Assembly: GCF_006542395.2 (NCBI RefSeq)
Contig: NZ_CP038231.1
Location: 1,612,001-1,676,000, forward strand
Direction: 5' to 3'
DNA: 64,000 bases
Source of the DNA: Formicincola oecophyllae
GTDB taxonomy: Bacteria > Pseudomonadota > Alphaproteobacteria > Acetobacterales > Acetobacteraceae
The notes under the pieces are model-generated. The model did not search any database, was not told where the DNA came from, and was given only the letters and a program-made list of their open reading frames with translations. The translations under genes and the position numbers were made by a program. Positions 31,794 to 42,042 of the stretch are shown piece after piece; within the stretch, counting starts at the first letter, position 1; each line of letters opens with the position of its first letter.

Positions 31794-32938
31794 AACAGGC
31801 CAGAACGGCACGGCCCATAGGGGAATCGAGCCCCGAATCCAGCCCCAAACCTGCTTTAGGCCCCAACCCCCTGCAGGCGCTGATGGCAGGCAAACTGCCT
31901 GGGCAGGAGGCCACATGCCGCTTTTTTGAGGGCTTCATAGCTGGTGACGTCAGTGATGTCGCCATGGGCGCCTTCCTGGCCGCCCTGGCCGCTTTGGGGG
32001 AAGGCCAGCCCCAGCTGGCTGGCGCTGCCCAGGCCATGCGCGCTGCCATGGTGAACGTCCCCCTGCCGGAGGCCCTGCGCCAAAACGCTTTAGACGTGTG
32101 CGGCACAGGTGGTGATGGGCTGGGAACGCTCAACGTCTCCACAGCCACGGCCTTTGTGCTGGCAGCCCTGGGGGTACCTGTGGCCAAGCATGGCGGCCGC
32201 GCGCAGTCATCGCGCAGTGGTTCTACGGATGTGCTGGGTGCTTTGGGCGTTGTGGAAGACCCAACCCCCCACGCCATGGCCCAGCGCCTGGCCAGCCAGG
32301 GGTTGCTTTTCATGGCAGCGCCGCGCCACCACGGCGCCATGAAGCGCGCTGCTGGCTTGCGCCGCGCGCTGGGGGTGCGCACGCTCCTCAACCTGGTGGG
32401 ACCATTGTGTAACCCTGCCCGCGTGGGCAGGCAGATGCTGGGCGTGTGCGACCAGCGCTGGCTGCAACCCATGGCTGAGACGCTGCTAGCACAAGGGGCC
32501 TGCAGTGTTGGCGTGCTGTGCGGCCAAACTGATGAAGGCCCCCTTGACGAAGCCACCCTGGCTGGTCCCACAACCCTTGTCCTGGCCCAAAGGGGGCCTG
32601 ATGGGGTGCCCACAACCACCACCTGCACCATCCGGCCTGAGATGGCTGGGCTGGCGCCTGCGCCGGTCGCAGCAGTGCGCGGGGGGGACACGCAGCATAA
32701 CGCTATGGCTTTGCAGGCCTTTCTGAAGGGCTTAAAAGGAAGTTACCGAGACACCGTGCTGCTTAACGCGGCTTTGGGGCTGCATGTCGCTGGCAGGGGC
32801 AACATCCTTGCCAGCGGCCATGTGGTTCCTGAAGCCCTCAAGCGCAATGTGGCCTTGGCCGCGCAAGCAGTTGACAGCGGCAAGGCCTATGGGGCGCTTA
32901 AGGCAGCGCGGGCCATCGGGCCGGCTGGAACCGTTTGA
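31790..32938 (+). CDS. trpD: Anthranilate phosphoribosyltransferase
   Basis: Transfers phosphoribose from PRPP to anthranilate. 382 residues, about 40 more than typical because of an N-terminal extension before LQALMAGKLPGQEA. Signature segments: DVCGTGGDGLGTLNVSTA (PRPP and magnesium binding), AKHGGRAQSSRSGSTDVLGALGV, and RTLLNLVGPLCNPA. Coupled to trpG by ATGA; trpC follows after 61 bases. Confidence 0.97.
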   Translation: MKQARTARPIGESSPESSPKPALGPNPLQALMAGKLPGQEATCRFFEGFIAGDVSDVAMGAFLAALAALGEGQPQLAGAAQAMRAAMVNVPLPEALRQNALDVCGTGGDGLGTLNVSTATAFVLAALGVPVAKHGGRAQSSRSGSTDVLGALGVVEDPTPHAMAQRLASQGLLFMAAPRHHGAMKRAAGLRRALGVRTLLNLVGPLCNPARVGRQMLGVCDQRWLQPMAETLLAQGACSVGVLCGQTDEGPLDEATLAGPTTLVLAQRGPDGVPTTTTCTIRPEMAGLAPAPVAAVRGGDTQHNAMALQAFLKGLKGSYRDTVLLNAALGLHVAGRGNILASGHVVPEALKRNVALAAQAVDSGKAYGALKAARAIGPAGTV

Positions 32939-32999
32939 AAGCGCAGCACCTTCCCAGCCCACGGGGCTGATTCCCCAGGGCAGAAACCAGAGATCACAC

Positions 33000-34037
33000 A
33001 TGATTCCTTCATCCCTCCGACAGACTGCAACCCGCCTTCCCGAAGGCACCGCCGCAGGCCAGCCTGGCCTTGCGGAGGGCATGTCAGGCGCAGGGCAGGC
33101 ACCGGCTGAGCGCCCAGCGCAGGAAAGCCCCACCCCAAATCCTGGAAGCAGGGCTGCTGAAAGCCCAGCCACCACGGACCCCATGTCGGCTGCCCACCAG
33201 CAGGGGCCAGGTACAACGCCCCAGGCCCCCGCCCCCTCTAAAGGCGACAACCTGCTTGAGCGCATCCTGGCGCGCATTCGCCTGGATGTGGAGCAAGCCT
33301 CCCGCGTGATGCCGCTGAAGGAAATCCTCACCAAGGCGCGGGAGATGACCACCCCCACGCGTGGCTTTGGCCAGGCGCTGCAGCGCGTAACGGCTGACAG
33401 GCGCTTGGGGCTCATCGCTGAGATTAAGCAGGCCTCCCCCTCAGCTGGGGTGATTGTGGAGGATTTCGACCCCGTCTCCATCGCCAAAGCTTACCAGGCG
33501 GCGGGGGCAACGTGCCTCTCCGTGCTGACTGAAAGCTCCTGTTTCCGTGGCAGCGTGGAGGATTTTGAGGCTGTCCACGCCGCAACAACGCTGCCTATGC
33601 TGCGCAAGGACTTCATCATTGACGCTTGGCAGGTGGCGCAAAGCCGCCTCATCGGGGCTGATTGCATCCTCATCATCCTGGCCATCCTTGATGAAAGCCA
33701 CGCAGCCGACCTCATCGCGCTGGCCAAGGGGCTGGACATGGACGTCCTGATCGAGGTCCACACAGAGGAGGAGCTGAACCGCGCCCTTGCTTATGACAGC
33801 TTCCTCATCGGTATCAACAACCGCAATCTCAGCACGCTGCAGACCAACATCCAAACCACCCTTGAACTGGCCCCGCTGGTGCCGCCTGACCGAATCATCA
33901 TCTCTGAAAGTGGCATCAAAACGCGCAAGGATATGGAACTGGTGCAGTCGGTGGGCGCAAGCGCCGTCCTCGTGGGGGAGGCGCTGCTTGAAAAGCTGGA
34001 CCCCGGGCTGGCTGCGCGCGGGCTTCTCGGTTTCTGA
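33000..34037 (+). CDS. trpC: Indole-3-glycerol phosphate synthase
   Basis: Closes the indole ring of 1-(2-carboxyphenylamino)-deoxyribulose-5-phosphate. A TIM-barrel enzyme with LLERILARIRLDVEQA at the start of the fold, then LIAEIKQASPSAG, LSVLTESSCFRGS, MLRKDFIIDAWQV, LIEVHTEEEL, IGINNRNLSTL and SESGIKTRKDM. The core is of usual length. An N-terminal region of about 80 residues, Pro/Ala/Ser/Gln-rich and probably disordered, precedes it if ATG 33000 is used. ATG 33081 or 33184 would shorten it. TrpF is not fused here and not in the window. Confidence 0.93.
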   Translation: MIPSSLRQTATRLPEGTAAGQPGLAEGMSGAGQAPAERPAQESPTPNPGSRAAESPATTDPMSAAHQQGPGTTPQAPAPSKGDNLLERILARIRLDVEQASRVMPLKEILTKAREMTTPTRGFGQALQRVTADRRLGLIAEIKQASPSAGVIVEDFDPVSIAKAYQAAGATCLSVLTESSCFRGSVEDFEAVHAATTLPMLRKDFIIDAWQVAQSRLIGADCILIILAILDESHAADLIALAKGLDMDVLIEVHTEEELNRALAYDSFLIGINNRNLSTLQTNIQTTLELAPLVPPDRIIISESGIKTRKDMELVQSVGASAVLVGEALLEKLDPGLAARGLLGF

Positions 34038-34231
34038 CTTTTGGGGGCGCGCCTTTTGAGGCACAATGCCACCAAAGGCCAGGGCGCCCAAAGCCCTGGC
34101 GTGGTTTGGCGCGCAGGCCCCCGCCGCTACGCAGCGCTTGGGCGTTTGCAGCCTAGGGGGCTGCGTGGTGTTTCCAGCGGGGCTGCGCTGTGCCAAACCC
34201 ATAGCCACCACCAAAACACAGGAGCAGGCGA

Positions 34232-35233
34232 ATGGATGACATGGCAGCGACAGGCAGGAAGGCCAAAGGCCGCCTGTCGGTAGGGCAGCTCAAGGACGCC
34301 TGGCGGGACATGCTTCTGCTGCGCCGCTTTGAGGAACGCACAGGGCAGCTTTACGGGCGCGGGTTGATTGGCGGCTTCTGCCATCTCTACATTGGCCAGG
34401 AAGCCATCGCCGTTGGCATCGGACTGTGCATGGAGCCGGGTGACCGCTCCATCACCTCCTACCGTGACCATGCGCAGATGCTGGTCGCTGGCATGACTCC
34501 GCGCGGCGTCATGGCGGAGCTGATGGGCCGCACGGACGGCTACTCCCACGGCAAGGGGGGTAGTATGCACATGTTCTCGCGCGAGAAGCAGTTCTATGGC
34601 GGCCATGGCATCGTGGGCGCGCAAGTGGCGCTGGGCACGGGGCTTGGCTTCGCCAGCGCCTACAAGGGTGACGGCAAAGTGGCCATCATCTATTTCGGCG
34701 ATGGCGCTGCCAACCAGGGCCAGGTTTTCGAGAGCTTCAACCTGGCTGCCCTTCTCAAGCTGCCCTGCCTGTTCGTGATTGAGAACAACCGCTACGCCAT
34801 GGGCACCTCCCTCAAGCGCAGCTCCACAGTGGCGCACATGACCAAGCTGGGCGAGCCTTGGGGCATTCCCGCCAAGCGCGTGGACGGCATGGACGTTCAG
34901 GCCGTCCACAGCGTTGTGGAAGAAGCTATGGACCATTGCCGCACAGGCAAAGGGCCTTACCTGCTTGAGATGGACACCTACCGCTACCGTGGCCATTCCA
35001 TGTCCGACCCAGGGCGCTACCGCAAGCGTGAGGAGGTGGAGGCCACCCGCCAGGAGCGCGACCCCATTGAGCGCCTGAAGCGCGAACTCCAGGCTGACGG
35101 CGTGGATGAATCCTTCTTCACCACCACGGCTGCCGAAATCAAAGCCATTGTCGATGACGCCGCAGCCTTCGCGCAGGAAAGCCCAGAGCCGGCCCCTGCT
35201 GAGCTGTGGACAGACGTGGTGACGGAGGACTGA
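34232..35233 (+). CDS. pdhA: Pyruvate dehydrogenase E1 component, alpha subunit
   Basis: Thiamine-diphosphate-dependent decarboxylase subunit. 333 residues. FCHLYIGQEAIAVG, SYRDHAQMLVAG, GKGGSMHMFS, and the ThDP motif GDGAANQGQVFESFNLAALLKLP with ENNRYAMGTS match E1-alpha. YRYRGHSMSDPGRYRKREE is the phosphorylation-loop segment conserved from the mitochondrial enzyme. AGGAG precedes the start. First gene of a five-gene run pdhA-pdhB-pdhC-lpd-lipA. Confidence 0.97.
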   Translation: MDDMAATGRKAKGRLSVGQLKDAWRDMLLLRRFEERTGQLYGRGLIGGFCHLYIGQEAIAVGIGLCMEPGDRSITSYRDHAQMLVAGMTPRGVMAELMGRTDGYSHGKGGSMHMFSREKQFYGGHGIVGAQVALGTGLGFASAYKGDGKVAIIYFGDGAANQGQVFESFNLAALLKLPCLFVIENNRYAMGTSLKRSSTVAHMTKLGEPWGIPAKRVDGMDVQAVHSVVEEAMDHCRTGKGPYLLEMDTYRYRGHSMSDPGRYRKREEVEATRQERDPIERLKRELQADGVDESFFTTTAAEIKAIVDDAAAFAQESPEPAPAELWTDVVTED

Positions 35234-35236
35234 ACC

Positions 35237-36649
35237 ATGGCACATTACATCAGGATGCCCGCCCTTTCCCCCACCATGACCCACGGCACGCTAACGCGCT
35301 GGCTGGTCAAGCCTGGCGCACCTGTCAAGGCAGGCGACATCATCGCTGAGATCGAGACCGACAAGGCCGTGATGGAAATGGAAGCTGCCGAAGACGGCGT
35401 CATGGGCCCTTACATCATCGAGGACGGCCAGCAGGACGTCGCTGTTGATGAGCCTGTGGCCGTCCTCCTCGCCCCTGGGGAGGATCGCTCAGCTGCTGAA
35501 AAGCTCCTCAACGACCTGCGTGAGGCCGATGCAGCCGCCATCAGCCAGCCCAGGGAAACTGCCCAGACCGCTTCTGGGGAGAGCCAGGGCGTGCCAGCCT
35601 CCCACCAGCCAGCTGCTGCCCCTGCACGCACTGAAGCGAGCGCTGAAAAAGACTGGGGCCCCACCAAGGACATCACCGTGCGCGAAGCCCTGCGCGAGGC
35701 CATGGGGGCGGAGATGCGCCGCGACCCTGACGTCTTCCTGATGGGCGAGGAAGTGGGGGAGTACCAGGGCGCCTATAAAATCAGCCAAGGCCTGCTTGAT
35801 GAATTCGGCCCCAAGCGCGTTGTGGACATGCCCATTACCGAGCACGGCTTCACCGGCATGGCCGTGGGTGCTGCGCTTGCTGGGCTGCGCCCCATCGTTG
35901 AATACATGACGATGAACTTCTCCATGCAGGCCATGGACCACATCATCAACTCAGCTGCCAAGACGCGCTACATGTCTGGTGGGCAGATGAACTGCCCCAT
36001 CGTGTTCCGCGGCCCCAACGGTGCTGCAGCGCGCGTTGGCGCCCAGCATTCGCAGTGTTACGCCAGCTGGTACGCCCACGTGCCAGGCATGAAGGTGGTC
36101 GCCCCCTGGTCCTCCGCTGACGCCAAAGGGCTGATGCGCGCCGCCATCCGCGATGATAACCCTGTCATCGTGCTGGAGAACGAGATCCTCTACGGCCAGA
36201 CCTTCCCCTGCCCCGTGGATGAAGGGTTCATCCTGCCCATCGGCAAAGCCAAGGTGGAGCGTAAAGGGCGTGATGTGACGCTGGTCGCGTTCTCCATCAT
36301 GGTCGGGGTAGCGCTTGAAGCAGCCGAGATGCTGGCCAAGGAAGGCATCGAGGCCGAGGTCATCAATTTGCGCACGCTGCGCCCGCTCGACAGCGCAACC
36401 ATCATTGATTCCGTCAAGCGCACAAGCCGCCTCGTCTCTGTGGAGGAGGGCTGGCCTGTGGCGGGCATCGGCGCTGAAATCTGCACCATGGTGTCAGAGC
36501 AGGCCTTTGACTGGCTGGACGCGCCGCCAGCGCGCGTGTGCGGCATTGACGTGCCGCTACCCTATGCCGCCAATCTGGAGCAAATGGCCCTTCCCAAGCC
36601 TGAATGGGTGGTTGAGGCCGTGCGCAAGCAGTTCAGGGATGAAGCCTAA
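35237..36649 (+). CDS. pdhB: Pyruvate dehydrogenase E1 component, beta subunit, with N-terminal lipoyl domain
   Basis: 470 residues. A lipoyl domain occupies residues 1-80, with the modified lysine in [14 protein letters not shown] flexible Ala/Pro/Gln linker (about 85-135) follows, then the E1-beta fold beginning [16 protein letters not shown] and including [40 protein letters not shown] and FPCPVDE. A lipoyl domain on E1-beta is a known alphaproteobacterial peculiarity, and the lipoyl segment closely resembles that of the adjacent pdhC. Three bases separate it from pdhA; its stop overlaps the pdhC start by one base. Confidence 0.97.
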   Translation: MAHYIRMPALSPTMTHGTLTRWLVKPGAPVKAGDIIAEIETDKAVMEMEAAEDGVMGPYIIEDGQQDVAVDEPVAVLLAPGEDRSAAEKLLNDLREADAAAISQPRETAQTASGESQGVPASHQPAAAPARTEASAEKDWGPTKDITVREALREAMGAEMRRDPDVFLMGEEVGEYQGAYKISQGLLDEFGPKRVVDMPITEHGFTGMAVGAALAGLRPIVEYMTMNFSMQAMDHIINSAAKTRYMSGGQMNCPIVFRGPNGAAARVGAQHSQCYASWYAHVPGMKVVAPWSSADAKGLMRAAIRDDNPVIVLENEILYGQTFPCPVDEGFILPIGKAKVERKGRDVTLVAFSIMVGVALEAAEMLAKEGIEAEVINLRTLRPLDSATIIDSVKRTSRLVSVEEGWPVAGIGAEICTMVSEQAFDWLDAPPARVCGIDVPLPYAANLEQMALPKPEWVVEAVRKQFRDEA

Positions 36650-37944
36650 TGTCCATTCAAATCCTCATGCCTGCCCTCTCCCCCACCATGACGGCAGGCA
36701 CCCTTTCCAAATGGTTGAAAAAGGAAGGTGACAACGTCCAACCTGGCGACATCATCGCCGAGATCGAGACCGACAAGGCCGTGATGGACGTTGAAGCCAT
36801 TGACGAAGGCGTGTTGGAGAAGATCCTGGTCGCTGAAGGCACAGCGGACGTTCCTGTCAACACCCCCATCGCGCTGGTTTCAGGGGAGGAGGCTACAGTC
36901 CCCCAGGGCGCTGCCACGCCGCAGTCACCGCAACAGGCCGCCCAGCCAGCCAGCCCCAGTGCGCCAAACGCTGTGCCAAGCGCGAAACCAGCAGGGGCCA
37001 CAGGCGCCATGGCTGATTTGGGGCGCCGCCTGGTGGAAGGGACGCGCATTTTCATCTCCCCCTTAGCCCGCCGCCTTGCGCGTGAAGAAGGGATCGCGCT
37101 TGATTCCCTAACAGGCACAGGGCCAAAGGGGCGCATCCTGCGGCGCGATGTCGAAGAGCGCCTGCGCGCCCCCCAGCCCAAGCCAGCGCCTGCGCAAGCT
37201 CCTCAGAAGAAACCAAGCTCAGCTCAGCCCGCCCCAGGCAGGTCTGAAAGCGCAGCCCCTGTGGAGCGCATCCCCCACAGCGGCATGCGCCGCACCATCG
37301 CCCGCCGCTTGACGCAGTCCAAGGGGGAGGTACCGCATTTCTATGTCTCTGTGGATGTGGAGCTGGACGCCCTCCTGAAGCTGCGCGGGGAGCTCAACGC
37401 CGCTTTGATGGAGGAAGGGGCCAAGATCTCCGTCAATGACATGCTCATCAAGGCTTCTGCTTTGGCGCTGAAAAAGGTTCCGGCCCTGAACGTGCAGTTC
37501 ACGGAGACGGAGATGCTGGCTTTCAGTGACATCGACATCTCCATGGCTGTCTCTGTGCCTGACGGGCTCATCACGCCTGTTATCCGCAACGCCGACACCC
37601 TCTCCCTGCGCGACATCGCGACTACAGCGCGCGACCTGGCCAAGCGCGCCCGCGAAGGCAAGCTCCGCCCAGCTGAATATGAGGGGGGAAGCTTCTCCAT
37701 CTCCAACATGGGCATGATGGGGGTGAAGTCGTTCAGCGCCATCATCAACCCGCCGCAAGCTGCCATTTTGGCAGTCGCTGCTGGTGAAAAGCGCCCTGTG
37801 GTGCGTGATGGCGCCCTGGCTATTGCCACCGTCATGACGGCCACCCTTTCCGTTGACCACCGCGCCACTGATGGCGCCGCTGCAGCGCAATGGCTGAAGG
37901 CGTTCAAGGAACTGGTGCAGAAGCCGCACAGGCTGGTGGTGTGA
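36649..37944 (+). CDS. pdhC: Pyruvate dehydrogenase E2, dihydrolipoyllysine acetyltransferase
   Basis: 431 residues. One lipoyl domain (residues 1-80, lysine in [13 protein letters not shown]), a linker, a peripheral-subunit-binding domain ([13 protein letters not shown]...[14 protein letters not shown]), a second linker, and the acetyltransferase core with the active-site HxxxDG read as DHRATDG near the C-terminus. Forms the complex core and passes acetyl to CoA. Overlaps pdhB by one base. The symbol aceF is equally used. Confidence 0.96.
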   Translation: MSIQILMPALSPTMTAGTLSKWLKKEGDNVQPGDIIAEIETDKAVMDVEAIDEGVLEKILVAEGTADVPVNTPIALVSGEEATVPQGAATPQSPQQAAQPASPSAPNAVPSAKPAGATGAMADLGRRLVEGTRIFISPLARRLAREEGIALDSLTGTGPKGRILRRDVEERLRAPQPKPAPAQAPQKKPSSAQPAPGRSESAAPVERIPHSGMRRTIARRLTQSKGEVPHFYVSVDVELDALLKLRGELNAALMEEGAKISVNDMLIKASALALKKVPALNVQFTETEMLAFSDIDISMAVSVPDGLITPVIRNADTLSLRDIATTARDLAKRAREGKLRPAEYEGGSFSISNMGMMGVKSFSAIINPPQAAILAVAAGEKRPVVRDGALAIATVMTATLSVDHRATDGAAAAQWLKAFKELVQKPHRLVV

Positions 37945-38005
37945 GCAGCCCAGCCCTGGGGAAGGGGCTGGCCGCCTGGAAAAGTGGGATGTGAAGGAGC
38001 AAGCC

Positions 38006-39421
38006 ATGAGTGAATTTTTTGACCTGACCGTCATTGGTGGTGGGCCTGGCGGCTATGTGGCGGCTTTGCGCGCTGCCCAACTGGGCATGAAAGTGGCCCT
38101 GGTTGAGGAACGCCACCTGGGTGGCATTTGCCTGAACTGGGGCTGCATCCCCACTAAGGCCCTTCTGCGCTCTGCTGAAATTTACCACTTGATGGGGGAG
38201 GCAGAGGCCTTCGGCGTCCAGGTGGGGGAGCGTGGCTTCGACTTGCAGAAAATGGTGCAGCGCTCCCGCGCTGTGGCCGACCGCATGGGCAAGGGGGTGC
38301 AGCACCTCCTCAAAAAAGCTGGCGTCACCGTTTTGGAAGGGCGCGGGCGCCTGGCCGGACAGGAGGGGGAAGTCCACCGCGTTGCTGTTACGGAGGGCAG
38401 TGGGAAGGAAAGCACACCCATCCGCACACCCCACGTCATTTTGGCCACAGGCGCGCGCGGGCGCCAACTGCCAGGGGTAGACTACACCTCCAAAGCCGTG
38501 TGGACAGCGCGTGAGGCCATGACGCCTGACATCATGCCCCAGAAGCTGTTGGTGGTGGGCAGTGGCGCCATTGGCGTGGAGTTCGCTTCCTTCTATCGCG
38601 ACCTGGGCGCTGAGGTGACCATTATTGAGGCAGCAGAGCGCATCATGCCTGCTGAGGACGCCGAAATCAGCCAGGCGGCCCGCAAGGCTTTTGAAAAGCG
38701 CGGCATGGCGATCCACACCGATTCCCGCTTGGAAAAGCTGGAGGTCCTTGAAGGAGGCAAAGGGGTGCGCGCCCATGTCAACACCCCTCAAGGCCCCGCC
38801 ACGTTTGAGGCGGACCGCGTCATCAGTGCTGCCGGCGTTGTGGGCAACAGCGAAAACCTTGGCCTGGATGGCACAGCGGTCAAGGTGGAGCGCAGCTTTG
38901 TGGAGATTGACGATTTCTGCCGCACTGGGGAGCGCGGCATCTACGCCATTGGCGATTTGGCAGGCCCCCCTTGCCTGGCCCATAAAGCCAGCCACGAAGG
39001 CATCATCTGCGTGGAGAAAATCGCAGGTCGCCTGCCCCAGCCCCTTCACCCGCTCAACATCCCTGGCTGCACTTACGCGCGCCCGCAGGTGGCCTCCGTT
39101 GGCATGAGCGAGGCAGCAGCCCGCGCAGCCGGCCATGAGGTACGCGTGGGGCGCTTCCCCTTTATGGCCAATGGCAAAGCCGTTGCCATGGGGGAACCTG
39201 ACGGCATGACCAAAACCGTGTTTGACGCCAAAACGGGGGAGCTTCTGGGTGCCCACATGATTGGCGCTGAAGTTACGGAGATGATCCAGGGCTTCACCAT
39301 CGCCCGCACCAGCGAGCTGACGGAGGCTGAATTGGTGGAGACGGTCTTCCCCCACCCCACCATCTCTGAAACCATGCATGAGGCCACGCTGGCCGCCCAT
39401 GAAGGCGCCCTTCACATCTGA
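38006..39421 (+). CDS. lpd: Dihydrolipoyl dehydrogenase (E3)
   Basis: Reoxidises dihydrolipoamide with FAD and NAD+. About 471 residues. FAD-binding VIGGGPGGYVAALRAAQLG, redox-active disulfide in GGICLNWGCIPTKALL, NAD-binding VVGSGAIGVEFASFY, YAIGDLAGPPCLAHKASHEG, and the C-terminal active-site HPHPTISE (VFPHPTISETMHEA). The start is the ATG after a GAAGGAG sequence; a GTG five codons upstream is possible. It could serve other 2-oxoacid complexes as well, since it follows the pdh genes directly. Confidence 0.97.
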   Translation: MSEFFDLTVIGGGPGGYVAALRAAQLGMKVALVEERHLGGICLNWGCIPTKALLRSAEIYHLMGEAEAFGVQVGERGFDLQKMVQRSRAVADRMGKGVQHLLKKAGVTVLEGRGRLAGQEGEVHRVAVTEGSGKESTPIRTPHVILATGARGRQLPGVDYTSKAVWTAREAMTPDIMPQKLLVVGSGAIGVEFASFYRDLGAEVTIIEAAERIMPAEDAEISQAARKAFEKRGMAIHTDSRLEKLEVLEGGKGVRAHVNTPQGPATFEADRVISAAGVVGNSENLGLDGTAVKVERSFVEIDDFCRTGERGIYAIGDLAGPPCLAHKASHEGIICVEKIAGRLPQPLHPLNIPGCTYARPQVASVGMSEAAARAAGHEVRVGRFPFMANGKAVAMGEPDGMTKTVFDAKTGELLGAHMIGAEVTEMIQGFTIARTSELTEAELVETVFPHPTISETMHEATLAAHEGALHI

Positions 39422-39472
39422 GGGCCGAGGCTTGAGGCCACGCACACCGCACCACTGTAGGGGAGGAGCCTG

Positions 39473-40525
39473 ATGGCAGGCCGTCACGTTATAGACCACC
39501 GCGCAGGTGGCGCCACCGCTGCCCCTGCAGGCCAGGGGGAGGGCGCTTTGAAAAGCCGCCCCAACCGCCACCCTGGCTTCCGCCAGCGCGCTGCAGCGGA
39601 AGTGGCCAGCCAACCAGCCAAGCCAGGCTGGCTGCGCGTCAAAGCGCCAGGGGGGGCGGTTTACAACGAGACCCGCGACCTTGTACGCTCCCACAATCTG
39701 CTGACCGTGTGCGAGGAGGCAGCCTGCCCTAATGTGGGGGAGTGCTGGTCGCACCGCCACGCCACCATGATGATCATGGGGGGGGTGTGCACGCGCTCCT
39801 GCGCGTTCTGCAATGTGGCCACAGGCATGCCCGCCCCGCTGGACGGGGGGGAGCCAGCCAGGGTGGCTGACGCCGTGGCACGGATGAAGCTTGCCCATGT
39901 CGTCATCACTTCAGTGGACCGTGACGATTTGAGGGACGGCGGGGCGGGGCACATCGCTGCCGTTATCAGGGCCATTAGGGATGCTGCGCCCCAAACCACC
40001 ATTGAGGTCCTGACGCCCGACTTCCTGCGCAAGCCAGGCGCGCTGGAGGTGGTGGTGGAAGCCAGGCCAGACGTCTTCAACCACAATGTGGAAACCGTCC
40101 CCAGGCTTTACCCCTCCATCAGGCCAGGGGCGCGCTACTACCAGTCGCTGCGCCTGCTTGACCGCGTTAAGCAGCTGGACAGTTCACTTTTCACCAAGTC
40201 TGGCTTGATGCTTGGCCTGGGGGAGGGGCGCGAGGAGGTTATGCAAGTCATGGACGATTTCCGCATCGCTGATGTGGACTTCCTAACTTTGGGGCAGTAT
40301 TTGCGCCCCACACCGCGCCACGCCCCTGTAAAGCACTTCGTCACCCCGGCTGAATTCGACACTTACGCTGCCTTGGCGCGCGCGCGGGGGTTCCTTCTTG
40401 TCAGCGCAACACCACTGACGCGTTCCTCCTACCATGCTGACAGGGACTTTGCCGCCCTGCGCGCTGAGCGTGCGCAGAAGCAGCAAGCAACCCAGGCCCC
40501 AGGCGCAACTGGCGGGGTGGGGTAA
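39473..40525 (+). CDS. lipA: Lipoyl synthase
   Basis: Radical-SAM enzyme inserting two sulfurs into octanoyl-protein. Both clusters are visible: the auxiliary set C-x4-C-x5-C in [12 protein letters not shown] and the radical-SAM CxxxCxxC in CTRSCAFC. The C-terminal RSSYHAD completes the auxiliary cluster with its serine. 350 residues, with a 50-residue poorly conserved N-terminal extension before [10 protein letters not shown]. It sits after lpd and would lipoylate the three lipoyl-bearing products upstream (pdhB and pdhC). Confidence 0.96.
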   Translation: MAGRHVIDHRAGGATAAPAGQGEGALKSRPNRHPGFRQRAAAEVASQPAKPGWLRVKAPGGAVYNETRDLVRSHNLLTVCEEAACPNVGECWSHRHATMMIMGGVCTRSCAFCNVATGMPAPLDGGEPARVADAVARMKLAHVVITSVDRDDLRDGGAGHIAAVIRAIRDAAPQTTIEVLTPDFLRKPGALEVVVEARPDVFNHNVETVPRLYPSIRPGARYYQSLRLLDRVKQLDSSLFTKSGLMLGLGEGREEVMQVMDDFRIADVDFLTLGQYLRPTPRHAPVKHFVTPAEFDTYAALARARGFLLVSATPLTRSSYHADRDFAALRAERAQKQQATQAPGATGGVG

Positions 40526-40529
40526 CGTC

Positions 40530-40973
40530 ATGCCCGCCCACACAGATGTGCGCCTTGTCCCCTACAGCCCTGAACAGCTTTTCGATTTGGTGGCTGACGT
40601 TGCCCGCTACCCTGACTTCCTGCCCTGGTGCCAGGCTGCGCGCGTGTGGGGGCGGCAAGGCAACCAGTTCCTGGCGGAGCTCAAAATAGGCTTTGGCCCT
40701 TTCAAAGAACGCTACACAAGCCGCATTACGCTTGAGCGCCCAACCCTCATCACCGCAAGCTATGTGGAGGGGCCCTTCAAGACCCTTTCCAACAGCTGGC
40801 GTTTCCAGCCAGTCGCTGGCGGTACTGAAGTGCGTTTCCATGTTGATTTCGAGTTTCGCTCCCGCTTGCTGGGGCGCACGCTTGGCCTGGCCTTTGACGA
40901 AGGGGTGCGGCGGATGGTGCGCGCCTTCACTGAGCGCGCGCGCGCCATTTACGGCCCTCCCGCCCTGAGGTGA
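40530..40973 (+). CDS. Coq10/RatA-family START-domain protein
   Basis: A 147-residue polyketide-cyclase/START-fold protein. YSPEQLFDLVADVARYPDFLPWC, SRITLERPTLITASYVEGPFK and NSWRFQPVAGGTEVRFHVDFEFRS are typical of the Coq10/RatA family. Mitochondrial Coq10 binds ubiquinone and helps its delivery to the respiratory chain; RatA in E. coli was described as a ribosome-associating toxin. The pdh-lipA neighbourhood conserved in alphaproteobacteria favours the ubiquinone role. The start at 40530 is four bases after lipA, so the two are coupled. Confidence 0.88.
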   Translation: MPAHTDVRLVPYSPEQLFDLVADVARYPDFLPWCQAARVWGRQGNQFLAELKIGFGPFKERYTSRITLERPTLITASYVEGPFKTLSNSWRFQPVAGGTEVRFHVDFEFRSRLLGRTLGLAFDEGVRRMVRAFTERARAIYGPPALR

Positions 40974-41162
40974 GTTTGGGCGCGCGCCTTGGGCTTTACC
41001 TGTTGGCTGGGGGCTTTTCATGGCACGAAAGACACGCAGTCCAGGTGAAGAGGGGCTGTAGTGCAAGTCAAAGCTGCAAAATAATTGTTTTGCTGCTGCC
41101 AACTCCTTAGGATGGTCACGAAGCCGCCCCAATCAAGCGGCACCCCGATTGAGGAGCATTTC

Positions 41163-41603
41163 ATGAAAAAAGTTCTGTTCGCTGCTGTGGCCGCTGCTGG
41201 CATGATGGCTGCCGTCACCACCCCTGCGATGGCCGCCCACGCCCACAAAAAGGCGCACCACGTCACCCATCACGGCAAGAAGGCCCACCACCACCGCCAT
41301 GGTGCCCACGCCGCTGCCATGAACGGCCAGTCTGTCACCGCTCAGGATGCTGACACTGCCCGCCTGAACAGCATGTCCCTGCAGAAGGTGCAGGCTGAAA
41401 ACAGCGCCCCAGCCGTGCCTGGCGTTGCCGTTCCTGCTGCCCCTGGCGTTGCTGTTCCTAACGTTGCTGTCCCCACCGTCAGCGCTCCGAACGTTACAGC
41501 GCCCACCGTTACGGGCCCCAGCGTTTCCGCTGCTGGCGTCACCGCGCCAAGCGTGACGGCGCCCACCGTCAGCGCCCCCACTGTGACCGTTCCCGGCCAG
41601 TAA
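41163..41603 (+). CDS. Exported His-rich protein with Val/Pro pentapeptide-like repeats
   Basis: 146 residues, no family recognised. A clean signal peptide (KKVLFAAVAAAGMMAAV, cleavage after PAMA) is followed by a histidine-rich segment (about residues 25-52) and a C-terminal half built of five-residue units of the form V-(T/S/A)-(A/V/G)-P-x, about twelve times in a row (APNVTAPTVTGPSV and so on). No cysteines in the mature part. GAGGAG lies six to eight bases before the ATG at 41163. The His block could bind metal or buffer protons; the repeat would be extended and flexible. Both ideas are inference. Single gene flanked by intergenic DNA. Confidence 0.75.
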   Translation: MKKVLFAAVAAAGMMAAVTTPAMAAHAHKKAHHVTHHGKKAHHHRHGAHAAAMNGQSVTAQDADTARLNSMSLQKVQAENSAPAVPGVAVPAAPGVAVPNVAVPTVSAPNVTAPTVTGPSVSAAGVTAPSVTAPTVSAPTVTVPGQ

Positions 41604-42042
41604 TCGCTGGAAGGATTTCAGGCACGCGCGTGCTGTGGGCTGGTGGGGCGCACCCTTTTGGGTGGGTGCCCCAGCTAGGCACCGCGCAGCGCCTGGGCTG
41701 TTGCCCAGGGGTTGCCTGATGGCTGCAGGCCAGGCCTTGTCCCGCTCCAAGCCGCCCCTCCACCAGGATGGGGCTTGTTTGGTGGGGGACAGGACCTGGC
41801 CTGTTTGTGTTGGCGCAGCGTTTACGCTAGGAGGGGCGGGCAAAGCTTAATTAACGCTCATTGAAAACCTTTTTGGGGAAAGCCTTTTCTGAAAGCTTTT
41901 GGGGAACAATCGTTCCTGCCCTGGACCAGCAGGGACGGCCTTGCCAAACGCCCCAAGCCCTTTGGAAGGGCTGTTGTGGCAGTGCCCAGGGCCCTGTTTC
42001 ACCCTTTATCAAGACCTGCAAGACCTTAATCGGAGACCGAGC
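41604..42042. other. Intergenic region upstream of purB
   Basis: No gene recognised. A GC-rich stem-loop at 41644-41673 (TGGGGCGCACCC against GGGTGGGTGCCCCA with a bulge) may end the His-rich gene but lacks a T run. Just before purB there is an imperfect direct repeat, GAAAACCTTTTTGGGGAA (41863-41880) and GAAAGCTTTTGGGGAA (41891-41906), a candidate control site. I see no purine riboswitch core. Confidence 0.45.

Noticed and set aside
37904-39898. 664-residue open frame on the minus strand across lpd and lipA
   Set aside because: It is the mirror of well-supported genes in GC-rich DNA, has no recognisable domain and no ribosome binding site.
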